A program made the position numbers and the translations under genes. The notes beneath the pieces were generated by a model that was not told the DNA's origin, did no database searches, and saw nothing but the letters and a program-made list of their open reading frames with translations. From assembly GCA_963833195.1 (NCBI GenBank), contig CAWHXF010000027.1, positions 1,860,001 through 1,924,000 on the forward strand: a DNA stretch of 64,000 bases, given 5' to 3'. The stretch's first letter is position 1. Each line of letters starts with the position of its first letter. This DNA comes from Granulosicoccus sp963833195. GTDB lineage: Bacteria > Pseudomonadota > Gammaproteobacteria > Granulosicoccales > Granulosicoccaceae. Positions 56,833-64,000 of the stretch are shown here, piece by piece.

Positions 56833-57662
56833 ATGCTGGCTCGCGGAATCCGCACGGCCGTCGACGTCGCTCTCGCTCGTCAGGCTGCGGTCGCCCTGCT
56901 GGGACCTCGGCAAGTGGGAAAGACGACGCTCGCCCTCGACATCGTCGAGGCACGCGATGCCGTCTATCTCGATCTCGAGTCGGCGCTGGACCGCGCGAAG
57001 CTGTCCGACCCTCGTCTCTTTCTCGATTCGCTCGAAGATCGGCTCGTCGTTCTCGACAAGATTCACCTCCGCCCCGAGCTCTTCACCGAGCTTCGCGGGT
57101 TGATCGATCGTGGCAGGCGCCGAGGACACAGGACGGGACGCTTCCTCTTGCTGGGTTCCGCTTCGCTCAACCTGTTACGACAGTCCGGCGAGAGCCTTGC
57201 CGGACGTATCGAACAGATCGAGTTGGGCCCGCTTCACGTCGGCGAAATACCGGACGCCGCCGACCAGGAGACGCTGTGGTCTCGGGGCGGATTTCCCGAC
57301 AGCTATCTCGCGGACTCGGACGTCGACAGCATGGCCTGGCGGCGGAGTTTCGTTCGTACCTATCTCGAGCGCGACGTCCCGCAGTTCGGTCCACGCATAC
57401 CCGTCACCACTCTGGAGCGCCTGTGGACGATGCTCGCGCATTCACAGGGTCAACTGCTCAACGCATCGACATTCGCACGCAGCCTGTCGCTCAGCGTACC
57501 CACCGTGAGCGGCTACATCGACCTGCTCGTGGACCTGCTGCTGATTCGACGGCTCCCGAGCGCACGTTCGTCGTGCACGCGACCCCGGACGACTACCCGC
57601 TAGCTGACGGAGTCGAGGCCCGCTCGCTCTCCAGCGCGATGAACGCCTTGCAGGTGGGCTAA
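56833..57662 (+). pseudogene. Internally deleted DUF4143-type ATPase (paralogue of 16462-17643)
   Basis: The 5' part (about 240 codons) matches the intact paralogue: Walker A GPRQVGKTTLAL, GSASLNLLRQSGESLAGRIE, VDLLLIRRLP. The Walker B Glu is changed (VVLDKIHLRP instead of LDE-H). After RRLP the sequence jumps in another frame to a C-terminal RTFVVHATPDDYPLADGVEA, and about 130 residues of the DUF4143 core with the acidic nuclease-like residues are missing. The first frame stops at 57603. Not expected to be functional. Confidence 0.8.
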
Positions 57663-57695
57663 GCGAGCGCCGGCGTCGGCGACTCGGGTTCTACC

Positions 57696-57740
57696 GAGTT
57701 TATCCAAGTTTATCTAAAACAGATAAACCCAGGTAAACTC
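57696..57740 (+). promoter_or_regulatory. Large inverted-repeat operator with four GTTTATC-type half-sites
   Basis: GAGTTTATCCAAGTTTATCT (57696-57715) and AGATAAACCCAGGTAAACTC (57721-57740) pair over 16 of 20 bases around a five-base centre. The arms carry four half-sites of the form (G)TTTA(T/C)C. A -10-like TATACT at 57743-57748 places the start of transcription at or near the ATG at 57755, so the operator would cover the -35 and the transcript could be leaderless. Confidence 0.65.
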
Positions 57741-57754
57741 CGTATACTCACCGA

Positions 57755-58933
57755 ATGGACCCCTTGCGCAACCCCTACGCGCCCGGTGCGGGCTCGCCCC
57801 CGCCGGAGCTCGCGGGTCGCGACGAGCTGCTGGAGCGCTTCCGCATCGCGGCCGGTCGCGCGAAGCTCGGGCGGCAGAGCAAGAGCCTGCTGCTGCTGGG
57901 CCTGCGCGGGGTGGGCAAGACCGTTCTTCTGGATCGCATGCGCGAGATCGGCGAGGCGCAGAGCCTGCAGTGCATCCGCATCGAGGCGCCGGAGGGACGC
58001 AGTCTGCCCGGCATGCTGGCCCCTCAACTGCGCGTGGTGTTCCTGCGGTTGGCGCGCATCGAGAGCGCGAAGGCGCGAGCGGGCGCCGCGCTTCGCGCCC
58101 TGGCGGGCTTCGCACGCGGACTGAAGGTGAAGTACGGCGATATCGAGGTCGCCATCGAGCACGAGCCGGAGCCGGGCGTGGCCGACAGCGGCGACCTCGA
58201 GAGCGATCTGCTCGACCTGCTCGAAGCGGCGGGACAGGCCGCGCAGGATGCGGGCTCGGCCATCCTGTTGTTCATCGACGAGCTGCAGTACGTGGCCGAG
58301 CCGGAGCTCGCGGCGCTCATCGTGGCGCTGCACCGTACCTCGCAGCGCCGGCTTCCCGTCATGCTGGTCGGTGCCGGGTTGCCACAACTGCGCGGACACA
58401 TGGGCCGCGCGAAATCGTACGCGGAGCGGCTCTTCGACTTCCCGGAGATCGGGCCCCTGGATGCGGAGGCCGCGGCGCGGGCAATGGTGGATCCCGCCAA
58501 GGCCGAGGGTGTCAAATGGAGCGCGCGCGCAGTGGTCGCCATCGTGGCCGAGACCGAAGGCTACCCCTACTTCCTGCAGGAATGGGGCAAGCACGCCTGG
58601 GACGTGGCGTCCGGTCGACGCATCGAGGCGAAGGATGTGGTCGATGCGTCGGCCATCGCGGTCGCCGCGCTGGACGGCGGCTTCTTCCGCGTGCGCTACG
58701 ACCGGCTCACGCCATCCGAGAAGGGCTACCTGCGCGCGATGGCGGAGCTCGGCGCCGGTCCGCATCGCTCGGGCGACATCGCCGAGGTGATGGGCCGCGA
58801 CGTGCGCTCGCTGGGTCCGTTGCGCGCGAAACTCGTCGACAAGGGGATGATCTACAGCCCCGCGCACGGCGACACCGCGTTCACGGTGCCGCTGTTCGAT
58901 GCGTTCATGAAACGCATGATGCCGGCGCCTTGA
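57755..58933 (+). CDS. STAND/ORC-like P-loop ATPase
   Basis: 392 aa. LAGRDELLERFRIAAGRAKL, then Walker A LLLGLRGVGKTVLLDRM (about 46-62), Walker B AILLFIDELQYV (about 169-180) and an AAA_16/ORC-like sensor region (LPVMLVGAGLPQLRGHMGRA). The C-terminal 110 residues include a winged helix-like segment (LTPSEKGYLRAMAELGAGPH, DIAEVMGRDVRSLGPLRAKL). Such proteins occur next to mobile or defence loci, but no effector domain is fused here. It directly follows a complex palindromic operator and an inactivated ATPase paralogue of a different family. Confidence 0.85.
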   Translation: MDPLRNPYAPGAGSPPPELAGRDELLERFRIAAGRAKLGRQSKSLLLLGLRGVGKTVLLDRMREIGEAQSLQCIRIEAPEGRSLPGMLAPQLRVVFLRLARIESAKARAGAALRALAGFARGLKVKYGDIEVAIEHEPEPGVADSGDLESDLLDLLEAAGQAAQDAGSAILLFIDELQYVAEPELAALIVALHRTSQRRLPVMLVGAGLPQLRGHMGRAKSYAERLFDFPEIGPLDAEAAARAMVDPAKAEGVKWSARAVVAIVAETEGYPYFLQEWGKHAWDVASGRRIEAKDVVDASAIAVAALDGGFFRVRYDRLTPSEKGYLRAMAELGAGPHRSGDIAEVMGRDVRSLGPLRAKLVDKGMIYSPAHGDTAFTVPLFDAFMKRMMPAP

Positions 58934-58959
58934 ACGCCTCCGACCCTCCTCGCTCGGCC

Positions 58960-59520
58960 ATGCACCCCGATCGCTTCGAGCTTCCCCTGTGCGGCACCTT
59001 CCGCATCGACGGGCCCGCTGACCTCGCCCTCGCCCGCCGGTTCGACGAACTGATCCGCTCGAATGCCGATGCGTTCGAGCGCGAGCGCCCGGCGGCGCAC
59101 GTCACGGCATCGGCGCTCGTCGTGGACGCGTCGGGCAGCGCCGCCGTGCTCACGCACCACGCGAAGCTCGGCCGCTGGCTGCAGCCGGGCGGTCACTGCG
59201 ACGGCATCGAGGACCCCTTCTTCGTGGCGCAGAAGGAGGCCTACGAGGAGACGGGCCTGCGCCGGCTGCGGCCGGTATTCCGCGACGTGCTGGATCTGGA
59301 CATCCACGCCATCCCCGCCCGCGGGGACGAGCCGGAACACCTGCACTACGACGTGCGCTACGCGCTGCGCGCCGACGCCCGGACGGAGCTGCGCATCTCG
59401 AGCGAATCGATCGATTTGAGATGGGTCCCGCTGGACGAGCTCGAGCGCTGGACGGACGACGAGTCGGTGTTGCGCCTGCGCACGAGGTTCGCGCGCCTCG
59501 GCTACGCGGGTTCGCTCTGA
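58960..59520 (+). CDS. Nudix hydrolase
   Basis: 186 aa. The Nudix box is GHCDGIEDPFFVAQ followed by KEAYEETGL (Gx5Ex7(R/K)EUxEExGU with Lys for the Arg). HVTASALVVDASGSAAVLTH and WLQPGGH precede it as in hydrolases of nucleoside diphosphate derivatives. ATG 58960 is 26 bases after the ATPase stop, so the two could be cotranscribed. Substrate unknown. Confidence 0.85.
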   Translation: MHPDRFELPLCGTFRIDGPADLALARRFDELIRSNADAFERERPAAHVTASALVVDASGSAAVLTHHAKLGRWLQPGGHCDGIEDPFFVAQKEAYEETGLRRLRPVFRDVLDLDIHAIPARGDEPEHLHYDVRYALRADARTELRISSESIDLRWVPLDELERWTDDESVLRLRTRFARLGYAGSL

Positions 59521-60409
59521 CGGCACGTTCCGAGCGCACCGGACAGCACTCCGGCCAAGACTGCGCGCGATTCTTGCAGGTCGCCGACCCCGCGGCGGAT
59601 CGGCTGAGCTTCCACTTCGCGAAGGGTGCGCGCCGCGAGCAACCGAGGTTCCTGCGCGAGGTGCTCCCCCGAAAGGCCTGCGCGTCGGTGCGCGACGTCC
59701 GGCAGGCTCTGGTCAGCGACGACATCGTCGTGACCGGCGAGCACGGCGACCAGCTGTTCGGCAGCCTGAAGGCGATGGACATCGGCTGGTCGGAGCTCGA
59801 GGCGCCGTGGCGCGAGAGCCTGCCGCGCGAGCTGCGCGCGCGCCTCGCTTCCGCCTACCGCAGCGATGTGCTGGTGGACTGGCTGGAGCCGCAGGTGCGG
59901 TGCGCGCCCGTCCCGGTGCGCTCGCTGTGGGATCTCCTGGGTGGCTGAACTTCTCGCTGAAGTGGCAGAGCGTAAGCCTGCGCATTCCCGCGCGCACGCC
60001 GCACGCGCGCGGTCCGCTGGAACAGCTCGCGCTCACCGAGCACTTCTTCCGCACCGACGACTTCCAGCGCTGGGCCATGCAGCACCGCGACGTAGGCATG
60101 CGGGTCGGGGACTGGAGTCGCTACAAGTGGCCGCTGAAGACGTTCATCCACGCGTTCGACAACGATGCGAGCTACCTGAAGGAGAAGCTCAAGGTGCCCT
60201 CGCTGGCCGGTGCGCGACGCACGACGTTCCTGCGCGGCGCGTCCGCGGTCGACGTCGATGGCCGCCGGCACGACGAGCGCCGTGACAAGGCGCTGCGGCG
60301 CGCCATCGCGGGCGCCGAGACCGGCGATGTCGCAGGCGGCGGCACGCGAGCCTACCTGCGCTCGCGCGAGACACCTCTGTGGGTCGAGCTGGAAACGGAC
60401 GGCGGGTAG
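59521..60409 (+). pseudogene. Asparagine-synthase-like pseudogene, N-terminally truncated and frameshifted
   Basis: The frame after the Nudix stop reads VSDDIVVTGEHGDQLFGSLK, the ATP-binding pattern of Asn-synthase C-terminal domains, and ends prematurely at 59948 in SLWDLLGG. The +1 frame continues with WLNFSLKWQSVSLR, TEHFFRTDDFQRWAMQHRDV and DWSRYKWPLKTFIHAFDNDA up to 60409. Inserting one T in CTCCTGGGTGG (about 59937-59947), giving CTCCTGTGGTGG, restores one frame. Upstream of about 59560 there is no start, so the first part of the gene is also lost. Confidence 0.65.
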
Positions 60410-60434
60410 CATCGCCGCGCCGACGCGGCTTCGC

Positions 60435-62781
60435 TCAGCAGACCGACAGCGCCCGCGCGCGCGCCTCGGGCGCGTCGTAGCGATCGAGCATCATCACCTT
60501 GTGCCACGCGGCGGCGAAGTCGCGCACCAGCCGCGCATGACCGTCGTCGGCGGCGTACACCTCGGCGGTGTGGCGAAGCTCCGCGTTGGCGCCGAAGATC
60601 AGATCGCAGCGCGTGGCCGTGTACCGCGTCTCGCCCGTCGCGCGGTCGTCGAGATCGAAGATCATCTCGCGCGCGTCCCGCGGCTTCCACACGTGGTCCA
60701 TGGAGGTGAGCGTGCGGAAGAAATCGTTCGTCAGCACCCCCGGCCGGTCGGTGAACAGCCCGTGCTCCGAGCCGTCGTGGTTGATGCCGATCACCTTCAG
60801 CCCGCCCGCCAGCGCGGTCCATTCCGGGGCGGTCAGCGTGAGCAGCGCCGCGCGGTCGAGGAAGAGGTGCTCGTCCGGCACGCCGAAGCGCACCGCGTCG
60901 TCGTGGTAGTTACGGAAGCCGTCCACCACGGGCCGAAGCCACTCGAAGCTCTCCGCGTCGGTCTGCTCCTGCAGCGCGTCCATGCGGCCGGGCACGAACG
61001 GCACATCGATCTGCGACGCCCGCATCGGCGGCCGCCTTCTCCACCGCGGCGACGCCGCCGAGCACGATCAGGTCCGCCATCGAGACGCGCTTGCCGGTCG
61101 TCTGCGCGGCGTTGAAGTCGGCGCCGACGCCTTCGAGGGCGGCCAGCGTCTCGGCCAGACGAGCCGGTGAATTGACCGCCCAGTCCTTCTGCGGCGCGAG
61201 CCGCACGCGCGCCCCGTTCGCGCCGCCACGCTTGTCGCTGTCGCGGTAGGTCGAGGCCGAGGCCCAGGCCGCGGACACGAGCGCGGGTACCGAAACGCCG
61301 CTGTCGAGGATGCGCCGCTTGAGCTCGCCGACGTCGGCATCGTCCATCAGCTCGTGATCGAGCGTCGGGATCGGGTCCTGCCACGGCAGCTGCACGGCCG
61401 GCACCTCGGGGCCGAGGTAGCGGTCGATGGGCCCCATGTCGCGGTGCGTGAGCTTGTACCAGGCGCGCGCGAAGGCATCGCCGAAGTACTCGAAGTCGTT
61501 CAGGAAGCGCTCGCACACCGCCCGGTACGCCGGGTCCTCCTTCAGCGCGATGTCCGAGGTCATCATCATCAGCGGGTTGCGCTTGCCCTCGATGTGCGCG
61601 TCCGGCGTGGTCGGCGCGTCGGGGTCCACGGGGGTCCACTGCAATGATCCCGCCGGGCTTTCGGTCTTCTTCCAGTCGAACCGGAAGAGGTTCGTCAGGT
61701 AGTCGTTGTCCCAACGGGTCGGATGCGGCGTCCAGGAGCCTTCGATGCCGTTGGTCATCGTGTGCTCGGCGTTGCCGCTGCCTTCGGGGTTGTGCCAGCC
61801 GAGTCCCATCTGCTGCAACGACGCGCCCTCGGGCGCGGTGCCGATGCGCGAGGGGTCGACCATGCCGTGGGACTTGCCGAAGGCGTGACCGCCGGCGATC
61901 AACGCCACCGTCTCCTCGTCGTTCATCGCCATGCGCGCGAAGCTCTCGCGGATCTCGCGCGCGCTGTCCAGCGGATCGCCGTTGCCGTCGGGGCCTTCGG
62001 GATTGACGTAGATGAGCGAGGAGTGCGACGCGGCGACCGGGTTCTCCAGGTCCCAGTGCTCCTGCTTCGGATCGCCCTGCCAGCGCTTGTCGAGATTGAC
62101 CATGCGATCCGGGTCGGCGTCGCCCTCGCGCCAGCCTTCCGGGCCCCAGTAGGTGGAGCGGTCGGCTTCCCACGCGTCGATGCGTCCGCCCGCGAAGCCG
62201 AAGGTACGGAAGCCCATCTCCTCGAGCGCGACGTTGCCGGACAGGATCATGAGGTCGCTCCAGCCAAGCGCCGCGCCGTACTTCCGCTTGATGGGCCACA
62301 GCAGCCGGCGCGACTTGTCGGTGTTGCCGTTGTCCCACCAGGAATTGATCGGCGCGAAGCGCTGCATGCCGCTGCCCGCGCCGCCGCGCCCGTCGGCGAT
62401 GCGGTACGTGCCGGCCGAGTGCCAGGCCATGCGGATCATCTGGGGGCCGTAGTTGTCGTAGTCGGACGGCCACCAGTCCACCGAGGACTCGAGCAGCGCC
62501 TTCAGGTCGCGCTTCACCGCCGGCAGGTCGAGTGCCGAGAACGCCGCCGCGTAGTCCTCGTCCTTCAGCGGGTTCGCCTGGAAGGGGTTCTGGTGCAGCA
62601 GCTCCACGCGCAGCCGGTTCGGCCACCAGTGGTCGAGCTGCGGCTCGGAACCGATGGCGCCCTCGACGCGCGTGCCGCGGAACGGGCAGGCGCCCATGTC
62701 CGCGGCACGTCCCGTGACCTTGGTGGTGGTGTCGTGCCCGCCGTTGGTCATGTCGGCACGGGCGGTCGCTGCGTCGTTCAT
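60435..62781 (-). pseudogene. katG: Catalase-peroxidase with a single frameshift
   Basis: The 5' part (623 codons from 62781) has the KatG hallmarks: distal RMAWHSAGTYR, adduct residues W, Y (SSLIYVNPEGPDGNG) and M, and the proximal VALIAGGHAFGKSHG. After AVEKAAADAGV the frame breaks at about 61011-61025, and the original continues in the +1 frame as QIDVPFVPGRMDALQEQTDA to the C-terminus (FDLDDRATGETRYTATRCDL). Together they cover an ordinary-length KatG. Both flanks look intact, so the lesion is very recent, a sequencing error, or a pseudogene. Without the C-terminal domain the enzyme should be inactive. Confidence 0.85.
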
Positions 62782-62836
62782 CGCATCGCTCCTGGGGTTC
62801 GAGTGCGGCTCGGCGCGGTGACCGTGCCGATGGGCG

Positions 62837-63535
62837 TCACGATGTTCCGCTCTTCCGTCGGCCGCCGACGCCCTCCGGGTCCCGGTTGTAAATGTCCCCG
62901 GATCGATGTGCCCGAGTCAGACGATCGTCGACGCCCGCCTCGCGCATCGCCGCAGTCGCCTCGGCCATCGAGCCGGCCAGGTCGATGCCGCGGCAGGCGT
63001 CCTCGATCACCAGGGTCTCGAAGCCTTCGCGACGCGCGTCCACGGCCGAGTACCGCACGCAGAAGTCGAACGCGAGCCCCACGCACACGACGCGCTTCGC
63101 GCCGCGCTCGCGCAGCCAGCCGGCGAGGCCCGTGCTCGTGTCGTGATCGTTCTCGTGGAACGCCGAGTAGGAATCGATCTCGCGCCGGAACCCCTTCCTG
63201 ACGATGAGCTGCGCGCGCGCGGTGTCGAGCCCGCCGCGGAACTCCGCCCCGGCGCTGCCCTGAATGCAGTGGTCCGGCCACAACACCTGCGGGCCGTAGG
63301 GCATCTGCACGACGTCGTAGGGGTCGTGGCCGTCGTGCTCGCTCGCGAACGAGGAGTGGCCCACGGGGTGCCAGTCCTGCGTGAACGCGACGATGTCGAA
63401 ACGTGGTGCCAGCGCAGCAACGGCGGCCACCACGGCGTCGCCGTCCGGTACGGCGAGCGCGCCGCCGGGACAGAAGTCGTTCTGCACGTCGATGACGAGC
63501 AGGCAGTCGCCCGGGCGGGCCTGGAAGTCGGTCAT
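62837..63535 (-). CDS. pncA: Nicotinamidase (isochorismatase family)
   Basis: 232 aa. VIDVQNDFCPGGALAV (catalytic Asp about 16), TQDWHPVGHSSF (metal-binding Asp/His), VRKGFRREIDSYSAF (Lys about 113) and LAFDFCVRYSAVDA (nucleophile Cys about 157) are all present. PncA converts nicotinamide to nicotinate for NAD salvage. The gene is co-directional with katG, 55 bases apart. The C-terminal 25 residues are an unusual Arg/Gly-rich tail. Confidence 0.92.
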   Translation of the reverse strand: MTDFQARPGDCLLVIDVQNDFCPGGALAVPDGDAVVAAVAALAPRFDIVAFTQDWHPVGHSSFASEHDGHDPYDVVQMPYGPQVLWPDHCIQGSAGAEFRGGLDTARAQLIVRKGFRREIDSYSAFHENDHDTSTGLAGWLRERGAKRVVCVGLAFDFCVRYSAVDARREGFETLVIEDACRGIDLAGSMAEATAAMREAGVDDRLTRAHRSGDIYNRDPEGVGGRRKSGTS

Positions 63536-63665
63536 GGTCGGAAGCGGTTCCGCGGTTCACGAACGCGGAACGGTACCCCGAACGCGCGAGCGGCCCGTCA
63601 CGCGCGTCACGGGGCGAAGCTGCTAGGCTCAAGCGAGCCCACCCCGCCCCCAGACGTTCGCGCCG

Positions 63666-64000
63666 ATGACCCGGGCCACGTTGCCCCGCATCCTGCTCGC
63701 CCTCGTGTTGCTCGCCGGACAGTTGTCGGCGTTGCTGCACGGGGTCGGTCATGTGCGCGTGACACGGTCGGACGCGCCCTTCCCGGCCCACCTCCCGCAC
63801 GACGGCCACCACACCCACGTCGGGCTCGGAGTCATGGCGTCGACGACGTGCACGGCTCCCCCGCCCCGTCGGACAAGGAACGGCACGCGCTCGACGGCGT
63901 CTGTCACCTGTGCACGGCACTGGCCGCCAGCGCCCCGTCACCGGACTCGGCGGGCACCGTCGTCGCTTCGCGCGGCGAGGCGCGCACAGCCGTGGGCTCG
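63666..64000 (+). CDS. DUF2946-like exported protein, possibly frameshifted (cut by window edge)
   Basis: The start gives a signal-anchor (LPRILLALVLLAGQLSALLH) and a His-rich HLPHDGHHTHVGL. About 63833 the best-fitting continuation switches frame: the other frame reads HGVDDVHGSPAPSDKERHAL then CHLCTALAASAPSP, with a C-x2-C typical of DUF2946. The 63666 frame itself stays open to the window end with an atypical Arg/Pro-rich composition. The His/Cys content hints at metal binding. The gene continues beyond 64000. Confidence 0.4.
   Translation, partial: MTRATLPRILLALVLLAGQLSALLHGVGHVRVTRSDAPFPAHLPHDGHHTHVGLGVMASTTCTAPPPRRTRNGTRSTASVTCARHWPPAPRHRTRRAPSSLRAARRAQPWA

Noticed and set aside
57696..58933. 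Defence island claim for the ATPase and dead paralogue
   Set aside because: The ATPase lacks a fused effector, and no nuclease, methylase or other defence gene lies beside it; only a weak possibility is noted.
61011..61025. Programmed frameshifting in katG
   Set aside because: No slippery heptamer or downstream structure is evident and KatG is not known to use recoding; an indel or error is simpler.

Overview
The window is about 64 kb of very GC-rich DNA, roughly 70% by eye, with G/C-biased third codon positions. This produces many long antisense shadow frames. The gene content suggests a free-living, piliated, aerobic high-GC proteobacterium, most likely a gammaproteobacterium: type IV minor pilins with PilY1, a Tex-type RNA-binding protein, KatG, a RoxA-like ribosomal oxygenase, a GtrB/ArnT-type relic and Tat-exported phosphatases. 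Exact lineage cannot be fixed from the sequence. I see no rRNA, tRNA, CRISPR array, prophage or complete insertion sequence.

Layout. At 1-3600 lies a minus-strand operon encoding a Rieske-less non-heme iron oxygenase, a Rieske-PDR fusion reductase and a GST-like protein. This three-gene composition matches the NdmC/NdmD/NdmE N-demethylase complex known from caffeine-degrading Pseudomonas. It is followed by a 266-bp element with perfect 32-bp terminal inverted repeats, inserted right at the stop codon of the GST-like gene and in front of an FAD oxidoreductase. At 3.7-11 kb are a FlaR-like P-loop protein, a phospholipid head-group synthase/phosphatase pair, GNAT, LysR, CoA-transferase and GST genes, and a formate/nitrite-type channel. 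At 11-16 kb is a damaged zone: a VapBC relic, a GtrB fragment, an ArnT fragment fused to a histidine kinase, and a PIN remnant. At 16-29 kb are a phosphopantetheinyl transferase, a DUF4143 ATPase, Tex, a rhodanese, a 2OG oxygenase, an internally deleted M20 peptidase, a COG4091 dehydrogenase, CinA, a malate/lactate dehydrogenase and two exported phosphatases in convergent orientation.

At 29.6-37 kb is the pilus-assembly locus: PilY1 divergent from an overlapping fimT-pilV-pilW-pilX-pilE series. At 37-56 kb are mostly metabolic and envelope genes, including a RoxA-like oxygenase, DUF4159, a Gfo/Idh/MocA oxidoreductase, an M14 peptidase, an SLC13-type permease, a PQQ-type sugar dehydrogenase, a lipoprotein with a clear promoter and operator-like palindrome, TetR, DUF2852, a tandem AAA+ ATPase, a shortened Na/Ca exchanger, AKR, SDR and ALDH. 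At 56.8-64 kb are a deleted DUF4143 ATPase paralogue, a second ATPase behind a striking palindromic operator, Nudix, an asparagine-synthase-like pseudogene, a frameshifted katG, nicotinamidase and a DUF2946-like gene cut by the window edge.

Two themes stand out. First, genes are tightly packed in translationally coupled series (ATGA, GTGA and TGATG overlaps), for example the ndm-like operon, PgsA-like/HAD, PPTase/ATPase and the pilin operon. Second, an unusual number of genes (about ten) are internally deleted, fused or frameshifted while their flanks remain intact. This points either to strong deletion-driven genome decay or to assembly artefacts.
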